Assembly (NCBI RefSeq): GCF_021440085.1
Contig: NZ_JAKCPW010000008.1
Span: 310,001-374,000 of the forward strand
Direction: 5' to 3'
DNA: 64,000 nt
Source of the DNA: Dyadobacter sp. CY261
GTDB taxonomy: Bacteria > Bacteroidota > Bacteroidia > Cytophagales > Spirosomataceae
Below are positions 1-7,387 of the stretch, piece after piece (the stretch's first letter is position 1; every line of letters starts with the position of its first letter). The notes below the pieces were generated by a model, which searched no databases, was not told where the DNA came from, and was given only the letters and a program-made list of their open reading frames with translations. A program made the position numbers and the translations under genes.

Positions 1-197
1 TGCCTTTCTTTCTCCCAAACCCATTTAATAAACAACAACGGTACCCAAGCCAGAAAAAGATTCCAAACCAGGAAAATAAAATGCCAGCTTTCCAGGGCAA
101 TCCTGACTGACAATAATGCCACCGCAGCGGCGGAAATAAACGCGAGGAGCGCAATTTTTAAATTGCACTCCAGATAATCGACCAGTTTTCTCAGCAT
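1..197 (-). CDS. DUF1361-family membrane protein, N-terminal fragment
   Basis: The reading frame starts with ATG at 197 on the minus strand and runs off the left edge, so only the first 65 residues are present. They begin MLRKLVDYLE, then a hydrophobic segment (about residues 13-32) and a second one containing FLVWNLFLAWVPLLFIKW. The WNLFLAWVP signature is typical of DUF1361 integral membrane proteins, whose function is unknown. The gene lies downstream of the SMP-30 gene on the same strand with a gap of about 90 bases, so it could share that transcript. Assignment rests on this short motif only. Confidence 0.6.
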   Translation of the reverse strand, partial: MLRKLVDYLECNLKIALLAFISAAAVALLSVRIALESWHFIFLVWNLFLAWVPLLFIKWVWEKER

Positions 198-289
198 CTT
201 GCCGTTGTTTAAAGTACTTTGAAATACAAAGTTAATACAAAGCAATTTGAAACTGCAATACCTGATTGTCGATTTAATTAAAAATACGG

Positions 290-1201
290 TTACTTTTTGC
301 TGTTTGCTGCGAATGCCTTCATCATCGCCCATTCACGGCCTGCGGTTTTGGCCTTGAAGGTTTCGAGGCAACCCCGGTCCTGTAAAGTGACGTAGCACGT
401 TTTGCCATTTTTGCCTCCGAAGCAAATATTGGAGACTTTCTTCCCGATTGTTTGAATAGTATGAATCACTTTTCCTTCGGGCGATAGGACAGCGACCTCC
501 CCTTTTCCGTGACGGGCAATGTAGAGATTACCGTGTACGTCGCAGCGCATTCCATCCATACCGCCATCTTCGAAATGGTAAAGCAATTTTTTGTTGGTCA
601 ATGTGCCGTCAGGTGCCAGGTCGAACGCCCACACATTGCGCTGTACACTTTCATTTACATACAACTTCTTTTCGTCGGGGCTTACGTCGATACCGTTGGT
701 TGTGCCCATGTTTCCAAAGGCAAGGTTTACTTTTCCTTCGGGCGTAATGTGCCAGATTTGGCCTGTACCGTCTTTCCAGTTGGGATCGGAAGCAAATATA
801 TGGCCTGACGTGGTTACGGCCAGGTCGTTGGGCTGATTCATTTTGGGTTCATTCGCAAAAACGGATACGTCTTTGGTGACCATATCCACTTTCAAAATGT
901 TATGTCCGGTAAAATCGGCCACGTAAAAAGTGTTTTTATCCACGAAACGGATGCCATTACCTGTGCTGCCTTTTGGCAAAGTCACGAAAAAGCCCGCATT
1001 GCCCTTTTTGCTGATCTGCGCGATTGTACCGTCACGGGCGAAATTTACGGCATAAACGTTACCGTCTTCATCCACAGCGGGACCTTCGCAATTGCTGGTG
1101 AATTCACCCTCATTGGAAAATTTTTTGCTTTTAATCTGAGCGCGGCTTAGCTCCGGCAATAACAGGGCAATGGCGAGAAATACAGTAAAAAATCTGGTCA
1201 T
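290..1201 (-). CDS. SMP-30/gluconolactonase family secreted protein
   Basis: 303 residues starting with a signal peptide (hydrophobic stretch FLAIALLLPE, cleavage after SRA-Q). The mature part reads as a six-bladed beta-propeller of the SMP-30/gluconolactonase/LRE family: an early NCEGPAVDEDGNVYAVN segment supplies the usual metal-binding Glu, and later blades repeat patterns such as NGIDVSPDEKKLYVNES and DGMRCDVHGNLYIA. The family hydrolyses sugar lactones or related esters with a divalent metal; the substrate here is unknown. The protein is probably periplasmic. It starts 17 bases after the redoxin gene on the same strand, so the two are likely co-transcribed, with the redoxin gene first. 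Confidence 0.85.
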   Translation of the reverse strand: MTRFFTVFLAIALLLPELSRAQIKSKKFSNEGEFTSNCEGPAVDEDGNVYAVNFARDGTIAQISKKGNAGFFVTLPKGSTGNGIRFVDKNTFYVADFTGHNILKVDMVTKDVSVFANEPKMNQPNDLAVTTSGHIFASDPNWKDGTGQIWHITPEGKVNLAFGNMGTTNGIDVSPDEKKLYVNESVQRNVWAFDLAPDGTLTNKKLLYHFEDGGMDGMRCDVHGNLYIARHGKGEVAVLSPEGKVIHTIQTIGKKVSNICFGGKNGKTCYVTLQDRGCLETFKAKTAGREWAMMKAFAANSKK

Positions 1202-1218
1202 AGGGTTATTTCTTCAAA

Positions 1219-1872
1219 TCACTGATTTTTCCACTTAATGGCACAGCCAACGGGTTTGGTGATGGTGGTAACCACAGGTTTACCGCTTGCTAGATTGGAA
1301 ACAGCTTCGTCTACATATAACTTTGTTACGCCGCCGGCATCCTGTGGGTTATCGTCGATCATTCCTGTGTATCTGACCGTAAATTGAGCACCACTTTTTT
1401 GCAGCACAAATACCTGCGGTGTCCGGCCGGCCCCAAAAGCACGGGCTATTTGCTGCGCGTCGTCGACAAGATACGGATAACCGTAACGCTTGGCTGCGGC
1501 ACGCTCCTTCATTTTCTCAAATGTATCGTCCTGGTGCGTCCCGGGATCGCTGGGATTGATAGCAATAACAGGAAAGCCTTGTCCGATAAACTTGTTATTC
1601 AACGCAATGATACGGTCCTCGTAAGCCTTTGCAAACGGACAATGGTTGCTGGTAAAAATCACGATTACACCTTTTGAACTGACGAAATCCGAGAGCGAAA
1701 CCATATTTCCGTCAGTGTTCTTCAAGCGGAAATTCGATACGACATCACCCACCTGGTATCCCGACTGGCCCTGTACGCTTCCTTCACGGACGACAATCCC
1801 TGCCATTGTAATGTGCCTCAATAGCGAAAAGCACAAAACCACCGATACCCACAAAATAACTTTTATCTTCAT
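1219..1872 (-). CDS. Thioredoxin-fold redoxin (AhpC/TSA-like), exported
   Basis: 217 residues with an N-terminal hydrophobic signal or anchor (about 5-27). The redoxin fold is shown by VGDVVSNFRLKNTDGNMVSLSDF, the segment GVIVIFTSNHCPFAKAYEDR and the FGAGRTPQVFVL cis-proline region. The active site is CPFA rather than a CxxC pair, so it is unlikely to work as a simple disulfide reductase; a one-Cys peroxiredoxin-like role or interaction through the extra Cys in the C-terminal VGCAIKW motif is possible. Paralogs with this NHCPFA motif are common in Bacteroidota, where their role is not settled. First gene of a two-gene unit with the SMP-30 protein. Confidence 0.8.
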   Translation of the reverse strand: MKIKVILWVSVVLCFSLLRHITMAGIVVREGSVQGQSGYQVGDVVSNFRLKNTDGNMVSLSDFVSSKGVIVIFTSNHCPFAKAYEDRIIALNNKFIGQGFPVIAINPSDPGTHQDDTFEKMKERAAAKRYGYPYLVDDAQQIARAFGAGRTPQVFVLQKSGAQFTVRYTGMIDDNPQDAGGVTKLYVDEAVSNLASGKPVVTTITKPVGCAIKWKNQ

Positions 1873-2151
1873 ATTTTCTAAATCTCCTTCCCTAAGACCC
1901 TTTTGGGGGGTAAAAGTTAAAAGCGTAACCTGTTAAATTTTGTTAAGTCCGCTTATCACGCTCTGTCCATAAACGTTGGAGTTTCCCGTAACCATATAAA
2001 GGTAAGTTTTTGAAAATCTTTTACCACATCGGACACATATAATTATAAATTGTACAAGTCGCTTACAGGACAATCGAATATGAGGCTTCCCTCGCTTCTC
2101 TGATTAACGGTTGCGAGATATTAAAAAAACTGGAATATTCCACCTAATGCA
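1873..2151. other. Divergent intergenic region, no gene seen
   Basis: This stretch separates the start of the minus-strand redoxin gene from the promoter of rplU. It contains a G-run on the redoxin side and AT-rich sequence. I see no open frame with coding character, no tRNA and no clear hairpin with a T-run. It should hold the redoxin promoter, but no convincing -7 element was found on the minus strand. Confidence 0.5.
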
Positions 2152-2182
2152 TTGTGATTCTGCCACTCACTCTTTATCTTTG
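2152..2182 (+). promoter_or_regulatory. Bacteroidota-type promoter of rplU-rpmA
   Basis: TATCTTTG at 2175-2182 matches the Bacteroidota -7 consensus TAnnTTTG exactly, and TTG at 2152-2154 lies 20 bases upstream as the -33 element. Transcription would start near 2188, leaving a leader of about 35 bases before the rplU ATG at 2223. Bacterial L21 leaders are sometimes targets of autoregulation, but no such structure is evident here. Confidence 0.75.
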
Positions 2183-2222
2183 CACCTCAAATTTTGAATC
2201 CAGTTTAATATCAATTATTAAC

Positions 2223-2534
2223 ATGTACGCAATCGTAGAAATCGCAGGTCAGCAATTTAAAGTTGAAAAGGGTCGCGAAATCTTCACGCATAGGCTTGAA
2301 GGTGACGTGAACGCTGCACTTGTATTTGACAAAGTCCTTCTCGTTGATAACGGAGGCACAGTACAGGTAGGTCTTCCGACAGTAGCAGGTGCTTCTGTAA
2401 AAGCAACTGTTCTTGAACACCTTAAAGGTGAAAAAGTGATCGTCTTCAAAAAGAAGCGCCGCAAAGGATACCGTGTTAAAAACGGTCACCGTCAGTATCT
2501 GACCAAGATTAGCATCGACGAAATCGTTGCTTAA
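2223..2534 (+). CDS. rplU: 50S ribosomal protein L21
   Basis: 103 residues beginning MYAIVEIAGQQFKVEKGR, the hallmark L21 start, and ending with the basic KKKRRKGYRVKNGHRQYLT segment that contacts 23S rRNA. The frame is open further upstream to 2154, but that extension overlaps the promoter, and the ATG at 2223 gives the normal length for the family. It is followed after 62 bases by rpmA in the standard rplU-rpmA order. Confidence 0.98.
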   Translation: MYAIVEIAGQQFKVEKGREIFTHRLEGDVNAALVFDKVLLVDNGGTVQVGLPTVAGASVKATVLEHLKGEKVIVFKKKRRKGYRVKNGHRQYLTKISIDEIVA

Positions 2535-2596
2535 TGCATTGGCGGAAGCCAAAACCAGTTTAAACAGGAAATTACAACTCATTAGTATAAGATATC

Positions 2597-2875
2597 ATGG
2601 CACATAAGAAAGGTGTAGGTAGCTCGAGAAACGGACGTGAATCAGAAAGCAAGCGTCTCGGTGTAAAATTATTCGGTGGCCAATTGGCAAAAGCAGGTAA
2701 TATCCTGGTGCGTCAGCGTGGAACCAAGCACAATCCAGGTAAAAACGTTGGTATCGGTCGTGACCACACCTTGTTCGCATTGGTTGATGGTAATGTAGTG
2801 TTCCGTAAGACCCGTGAAAACAGATCTTACGTTCACATCGAACCGATCACGGTTGAGGCAACTGCGGAAGCGTAA
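2597..2875 (+). CDS. rpmA: 50S ribosomal protein L27
   Basis: 92 residues starting MAHKKGVGSSRNGRESESKR, with RQRGTKHNPGKNVGIGRDHTLFA, both diagnostic of L27. The flexible basic N-terminus reaches the peptidyl-transferase centre. There is no N-terminal cleavable extension of the Firmicutes type. Second gene of the rplU operon, followed by a clear intrinsic terminator. Confidence 0.98.
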   Translation: MAHKKGVGSSRNGRESESKRLGVKLFGGQLAKAGNILVRQRGTKHNPGKNVGIGRDHTLFALVDGNVVFRKTRENRSYVHIEPITVEATAEA

Positions 2876-2914
2876 TACAGCACGCTCATCGCAATCTTCT
2901 AGAAAGATAAAAAG

Positions 2915-2946
2915 ACCCGTCAGGCACCAGTTTGACGGGTTTTTTA
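2915..2946 (+). terminator. Intrinsic terminator of rplU-rpmA
   Basis: An eight-base stem ACCCGTCA (2915-2922) pairs with TGACGGGT (2933-2940) across a 10-base loop and is followed directly by six T residues. It lies 40 bases after the rpmA stop. Confidence 0.9.
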
Positions 2947-3037
2947 TTGGTTAATGTGTGCGCCTTCAAACCAAAAGCCCGCATTCGGTGTTTCTTAAAC
3001 CGGAAAGCTGTTTTACCCCATCATTATCGACCATCCA

Positions 3038-3634
3038 ATGTTGTCACGACCCATTTTTGTATATACCGAATTGAGCCCCAACCCTAACTCGATGAAGTTC
3101 GTCCTGAATTTCGAGTTGGTACCCGACGGGCTTTCATTCGATTACCCTTCACTGGAATCCGCGCTGGAAGAAGGCAAAGTATCGCCGCTCGCCGCCGATC
3201 TTTTCCAGTTTCCACACGTGAAGCGCGTATTCATCGCCAGCAACTTCATTACCATCACCAAAGACGATGTAGTTGCCTGGGAAGAGGTTCTGAGGGACAC
3301 GAAGCAATTTATTAAGATTTATTTCGAAGAAAACCACCCGGTATTCGAGCAAAAGACGATTGATAATAACACATTGATTGTCGATTCGAGGGATTCGGAT
3401 GCGGTGCAGAAAATCAAGGCTGCATTGGATCAATATGTAAGGCCTGCCGTTGAATCCGATGGCGGAGCGATCAACTTTCATTCTTTCGATGAAGGCTCGG
3501 GGGTGGTGAAGGTGCTTTTGCAAGGTTCTTGCAGCGGCTGCCCGTCGTCTACCCTGACGTTGAAAGCTGGTATCGAAAACCTGCTCACCCGCATGGTACC
3601 CGATGTGAAAGAAGTCGTAGCCGAAGGCGTTTGA
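3038..3634 (+). CDS. NifU-family iron-sulfur scaffold protein (Nfu type)
   Basis: 198 residues. The N-terminal half (YTELSPNPNSMKFVLNFEL and onwards) is the Nfu N-terminal domain. The C-terminal half (about 110-190) is the NifU C-terminal domain, with VRPAVESDGGAINF and the cluster-binding motif CSGCPSS. Nfu proteins carry a 4Fe-4S cluster, shared between two subunits through the CxxC, to client apoproteins. The gene stands alone between two terminators, so it is probably monocistronic. Confidence 0.93.
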   Translation: MLSRPIFVYTELSPNPNSMKFVLNFELVPDGLSFDYPSLESALEEGKVSPLAADLFQFPHVKRVFIASNFITITKDDVVAWEEVLRDTKQFIKIYFEENHPVFEQKTIDNNTLIVDSRDSDAVQKIKAALDQYVRPAVESDGGAINFHSFDEGSGVVKVLLQGSCSGCPSSTLTLKAGIENLLTRMVPDVKEVVAEGV

Positions 3635-3654
3635 CACAAAACATATATATTGGA

Positions 3655-3690
3655 AAACCCTGTCGTACAACCGGCAGGGTTTCTTTTTTT
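3655..3690 (+). terminator. Intrinsic terminator after the Nfu gene
   Basis: AAACCCTGTCG (3655-3665) pairs with CGGCAGGGTTT (3672-3682), with one G-U pair and a six-base loop, and is followed by a run of seven T residues (3684-3690). Confidence 0.9.
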
Positions 3691-3714
3691 AATGCGTTTT
3701 GTTAGTTTCGGCGC

Positions 3715-4830
3715 ATGAACGCACCGCTGGAAATATTGATAAGTCGCATTCAGGCATTACAATCGACCGGCAATGCGCTATTTCCGAAAGGGTTGTTCCC
3801 GGCACAGCGCTCAAATTCAATAATTGGTTACCAGCGACCAGACACGACGATGTTCTTTTCGGCCATCATCGCATTCACCCTTCAGTCAGTCCGGAAATAT
3901 GTCAGCCCCACGAGCCAGCAACAGATAGACGCGATTCACGATCTCGTCACGGCTAATTACCCTGATTTTCAAAATAAGGATGGTTTGAAGACTTACAATT
4001 TTTGGAAAACAAAACCTTCGCGCCATTTCCCGAACGGCCGCTGGTTCCACCGCTTTGAGCATTTCCGCATTCCGGATGACATCGATGATACTGCCTTTGC
4101 CTATTTAACCACCAGTCCAACAGAAGAAGAGCTGCTTTGGTTAAAAGAAAAGCTATCGCTCCATGCCAATGGCACTAAGCTGTGGATCAGGAATACGTAT
4201 CCCGAATACAAGCCATTGGTTGCATACTCCACGTGGTTTGGTAAAAACATGTATGTGGAATTCGACGTGAGCGTGCTGAGCAACATGCTGTACTGTATTC
4301 TGCATTACAAGATGCCGCTGAATGCGCACGACGAAGCCAGTTTTGAATATATTCGTTCTGTCATTGAAACAAGAAGGTACATTCATGCCCCTTTTCGGTG
4401 TGCCCATCAGTATCCGCGCACCCCGCTGATCATTTACCACGTCACACGGCTCATTACAGCGTTCGACCCACCCGCATTGCGATCGGTAAAAGATCAGTTG
4501 ATCGGCGATACCGTGAACCTGCTCAAAATCACCCGAAACAAAATGGACAGGGTTTTGCTTGCGACTTCGCTCCTGCGTTTTGGCCTGCAAAAAACAGAGC
4601 GCATAACGGTTGAAACATTTTCTGAAAAGGATTTCAAAGGCTTTTACTTCTTTATCGCCGGACTCCTTACTGCCTACGAAAATCCATTGCTTTACAGGCT
4701 GTCGGGCAGTCCGCTGGCACATATGCATTGGACCTGCGAGGCGCATTGCTGGACGCTCCTGGCGGAATATGAAGTACTTTGGAACCAGCAACAGCCGATT
4801 GGCGCTTTACCATTATCCAATCCGAGTTAG
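3715..4830 (+). CDS. Conserved hypothetical protein coupled to a ferredoxin reductase
   Basis: 371 residues with no signal peptide and no clear membrane segment. I do not recognise the family. The composition is rich in aromatic residues and histidines, for example FPNGRWFHRFEHFRIPDD near residue 100, PFRCAHQYPRTPLIIYHVTRLI near 230 and HMHWTCEAHCWTLLAEYE near 340, with helical spacing in the second half. The cluster of His, Cys and Trp near the C-terminus could bind metal or cofactor, but no known motif fits. The stop is five bases before the start of the next gene, a flavin/iron-sulfur reductase, so the two are translationally linked. A redox partnership is an inference from that arrangement only. 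Confidence 0.75.
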   Translation: MNAPLEILISRIQALQSTGNALFPKGLFPAQRSNSIIGYQRPDTTMFFSAIIAFTLQSVRKYVSPTSQQQIDAIHDLVTANYPDFQNKDGLKTYNFWKTKPSRHFPNGRWFHRFEHFRIPDDIDDTAFAYLTTSPTEEELLWLKEKLSLHANGTKLWIRNTYPEYKPLVAYSTWFGKNMYVEFDVSVLSNMLYCILHYKMPLNAHDEASFEYIRSVIETRRYIHAPFRCAHQYPRTPLIIYHVTRLITAFDPPALRSVKDQLIGDTVNLLKITRNKMDRVLLATSLLRFGLQKTERITVETFSEKDFKGFYFFIAGLLTAYENPLLYRLSGSPLAHMHWTCEAHCWTLLAEYEVLWNQQQPIGALPLSNPS

Positions 4831-4835
4831 GCGAC

Positions 4836-5888
4836 ATGGCAGACCATACGATAGCATTAAGGCTCCGCGAGATCATCCGCGAAATTGATGATACCAAAAC
4901 CTTCATTTTCGAAACCCTTGACGGAAGCGTGCTGAACTACAAGGCCGGCCAATTCCTCACCTTTCTGATCGACATACATGGCCACGAGGTGCGGCGCTCT
5001 TACTCCATGAGTTCGGCACCGGATGTGGACGCCTTTCCCGCCATCACCGTTAAAAGAGTTCCTAATGGCGAAATCTCACGTTTCTGGATTGATATAGTCA
5101 AAACAGGCGACACCTTCCGCGTACTCGCGCCATCGGGCAGGTTTATACTTGAAACGGAAGATACCGGCACACGCGACATCGTGCTCATTGGCGCGGGAAG
5201 CGGTATTACCCCGCTTTATTCATTATTAAAACAAACCCTTACCCAGGAAAAGGAAAGCCAGGTAACACTCATTTACGCGAGCCGGAATCTGCACAACACG
5301 ATTTTTTGGCACGAAATTATCGAATGGCAGGCGCGCTTTCCCGAACGGCTGCACGTGATCAATATCCATAGCCAGCCCACAGAAGATTGGACCGGCATTC
5401 AGGGCCGTATCAATAATACACGACTGGAACAGCTCGTGGAAAAATCCATCCGTTTCAAGCGGGAAGATGCCCGTTTCTTCATCTGCGGGCCGTTTGAACT
5501 AATGCGTTCAGCCGGGATCACCTTGCATTTCATGGGCTTTTCGACAGAGCAAATACGAAAAGAAAATTTCGTAATACCGTCACCACCGCCTCCACCACCG
5601 GTCTCTAACCCGCACCACATTAACCTTCATTTCCATGGAACCGCTTACGACCTGCTTGTTCCCGCACATTCCACGGTACTCGATGCCGCACTGGCCGAAG
5701 GCGTTCAACTGCCTTACAGCTGCAAAGGCGGGCGCTGTTCATCGTGCGCGGCCGTGTGCACACAAGGGAAAGTACACATGAGCGTGAACGAAGTCCTCAC
5801 CGACCGCGACCTCGCCGAGGGTTGGATACTGACCTGTTCATCCTATGTCGACAACGATGATGTGGTGATTGAATTCAGGCAGGAATAG
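4836..5888 (+). CDS. Ferredoxin-NAD(P)H reductase fused to a 2Fe-2S ferredoxin domain (PaaE/HCR type)
   Basis: 350 residues. The FAD-binding domain has RRSYSMSS (about 53-60). The NAD(P)-binding domain has GAGSGITPLYSLLK (about 118) and FFICGPFELM (about 225). A proline-rich linker (about 256-262) leads to a plant-type ferredoxin domain with CKGGRCSSCAAVC near 303 and the fourth Cys in LTCSSY near 340. Such proteins pass electrons from NAD(P)H through FAD and the cluster to an oxygenase, desaturase or other acceptor. I chose ATG 4836, five bases after the previous stop; the frame also allows 4779, which would overlap that gene. The acceptor is not identified, and the unknown gene upstream is the obvious candidate partner. 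Confidence 0.93.
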   Translation: MADHTIALRLREIIREIDDTKTFIFETLDGSVLNYKAGQFLTFLIDIHGHEVRRSYSMSSAPDVDAFPAITVKRVPNGEISRFWIDIVKTGDTFRVLAPSGRFILETEDTGTRDIVLIGAGSGITPLYSLLKQTLTQEKESQVTLIYASRNLHNTIFWHEIIEWQARFPERLHVINIHSQPTEDWTGIQGRINNTRLEQLVEKSIRFKREDARFFICGPFELMRSAGITLHFMGFSTEQIRKENFVIPSPPPPPPVSNPHHINLHFHGTAYDLLVPAHSTVLDAALAEGVQLPYSCKGGRCSSCAAVCTQGKVHMSVNEVLTDRDLAEGWILTCSSYVDNDDVVIEFRQE

Positions 5889-6312
5889 AAACAAAGAAGC
5901 GTACAGACCAGGCCGTACGCTTCATTAAGGTTTAGGATTAGAGGAATTTCAATGAATGAATTCCTGAAAAGGTTAAAAGTTAGGAATATTAAAGAATAAA
6001 ATTTTCTTTCTTATCTTATTTACAAAATTAGTTGTCAAAACGGATTTTCCTAACAAAATTTAGAAAAGTGTTCGAACACGCATTCTAAAACACACACCGG
6101 GCTCGTACACGATAGTTGCTGCGAATAGTGATTTTTGGTCAGGTAAAACTAATGGCCATTCCTCGAAATCTCAAATTTATTATAAAAAAAATTTGAAAAA
6201 TTTTGTAACACATAGTAGCCATCTACTAGAAAACCACTATTTGACCCATACTCGTAAATACTTGTTAGATTTGTTGATCAATACCGAAAAAATTCCTGAA
6301 TTATAGTCGAGT
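5889..6312 (+). promoter_or_regulatory. AT-rich intergenic region with hairpin and palindrome before the LacI-type gene
   Basis: No gene is visible here. A nine-base stem GAAGCGTAC (5896-5904) pairs with GTACGCTTC (5915-5923) just after the reductase stop; it lacks a T-run and is a weak terminator at best. A perfect 12-base palindrome GTGTTCGAACAC occupies 6069-6080 and may be an operator. The remainder is strongly AT-rich, with A- and T-runs near 6180-6210. Confidence 0.5.
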
Positions 6313-7377
6313 GTGAAAAAGAAAATTATCAGAATCAAAGATATAGCGGAAAAGGCGCAAACCTCCAAAGGCACAGTTGATCGCGTTTTGCATAACAGGG
6401 GTAGGGTTGCCGACGACGTTCGCGAGCGGATCCTGGCCATCATCAAAGAGCTGAACTACGAGCCTAACCTCATAGCACAATCCCTGAAATCTCAACGCGC
6501 CTTCAATTTCGCTGCCCTCATCCCCGATCCTAACCTCGACCCTTATTGGGAAGCACCGCATAACGGGCTGGAAAAAGCAGAAAAAGAACTCCGGCAATAC
6601 GGTGTGCATATCTCCAAATTCATATTCAATTCACACTCGGACACTTCTTTCATAGCCAAGGCAAAAGAAGTTACCCGCGACCATCCCGACGGCCTCCTCA
6701 TCGCGCCGATCTTTTACAAGGAAGCATTACCGTTTTTTAAGGAATGGGCGGATATGGACATTCCTTATGTGCTCTTCAACACCCAGATCGAACAGGTCCG
6801 GCCTCTGTGTTATATCGGTCAGGATTCGTACCGAAGTGGGTCGCTGGTGGCTAAAATCCTGCGTTTCGGCCTGCATTCGCCGGGTACGGTGCTGGTAGCG
6901 CATGTGAATGAGGATATCTCCAACTCGGCGCATTTGATCACCAAGGAAGAAGGCTTTCGCGATTATTTCAAACGCGAGAAACTTGATGATACATTTAAAG
7001 TGATCAGCAGCGAAATCAATTTCCCTGAGGAAGAAGGACTCGACAAGCAGCTCGACCAAATCAGGAAACAATATCCCGACCTTGGGGCGGTGTATGTCAC
7101 TAATTCAAAGGCTTTTGAGGTAGCGGCCTATCTTGAAAAGAATGCATTGACGGATATTAAGCTAGTCGGCTATGACCTGATCGAACATAATCAGCATTAC
7201 CTCAACAATGGCATTATCGACTTCCTGATCAACCAGAACCCGCTCGGCCAGGGTTACTGGGGCATTCATCAGTTAGCAAACCATTTAATCTTTAAAAAGG
7301 AGATCCCCGCCATCAAGTTTCTGCCGCTTGATATCATCACCAAAGAAAACCTCGATTACTATCTTGATCCGCAGTAA
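6313..7377 (+). CDS. LacI-family transcriptional regulator
   Basis: 354 residues beginning at a GTG codon. Residues 5-60 form a LacI helix-turn-helix: IRIKDIAEKAQTSKGTVDRV, then the hinge LNYEPNLIAQSLKSQR. The remainder is a periplasmic-binding-protein-like sensor domain (ALIPDPNLDPYWEA, then VLFNTQIEQVRPLCYIGQDS, then KLVGYDLIEHNQHYL). Members repress or activate sugar-use genes and release DNA on sugar binding. No carbohydrate operon follows; the next gene is convergent and ends 10 bases away, so the target is unknown and may be this gene itself or a distant operon. Confidence 0.93.
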   Translation: MKKKIIRIKDIAEKAQTSKGTVDRVLHNRGRVADDVRERILAIIKELNYEPNLIAQSLKSQRAFNFAALIPDPNLDPYWEAPHNGLEKAEKELRQYGVHISKFIFNSHSDTSFIAKAKEVTRDHPDGLLIAPIFYKEALPFFKEWADMDIPYVLFNTQIEQVRPLCYIGQDSYRSGSLVAKILRFGLHSPGTVLVAHVNEDISNSAHLITKEEGFRDYFKREKLDDTFKVISSEINFPEEEGLDKQLDQIRKQYPDLGAVYVTNSKAFEVAAYLEKNALTDIKLVGYDLIEHNQHYLNNGIIDFLINQNPLGQGYWGIHQLANHLIFKKEIPAIKFLPLDIITKENLDYYLDPQ

Positions 7378-7387
7378 GGGGTCGGGT

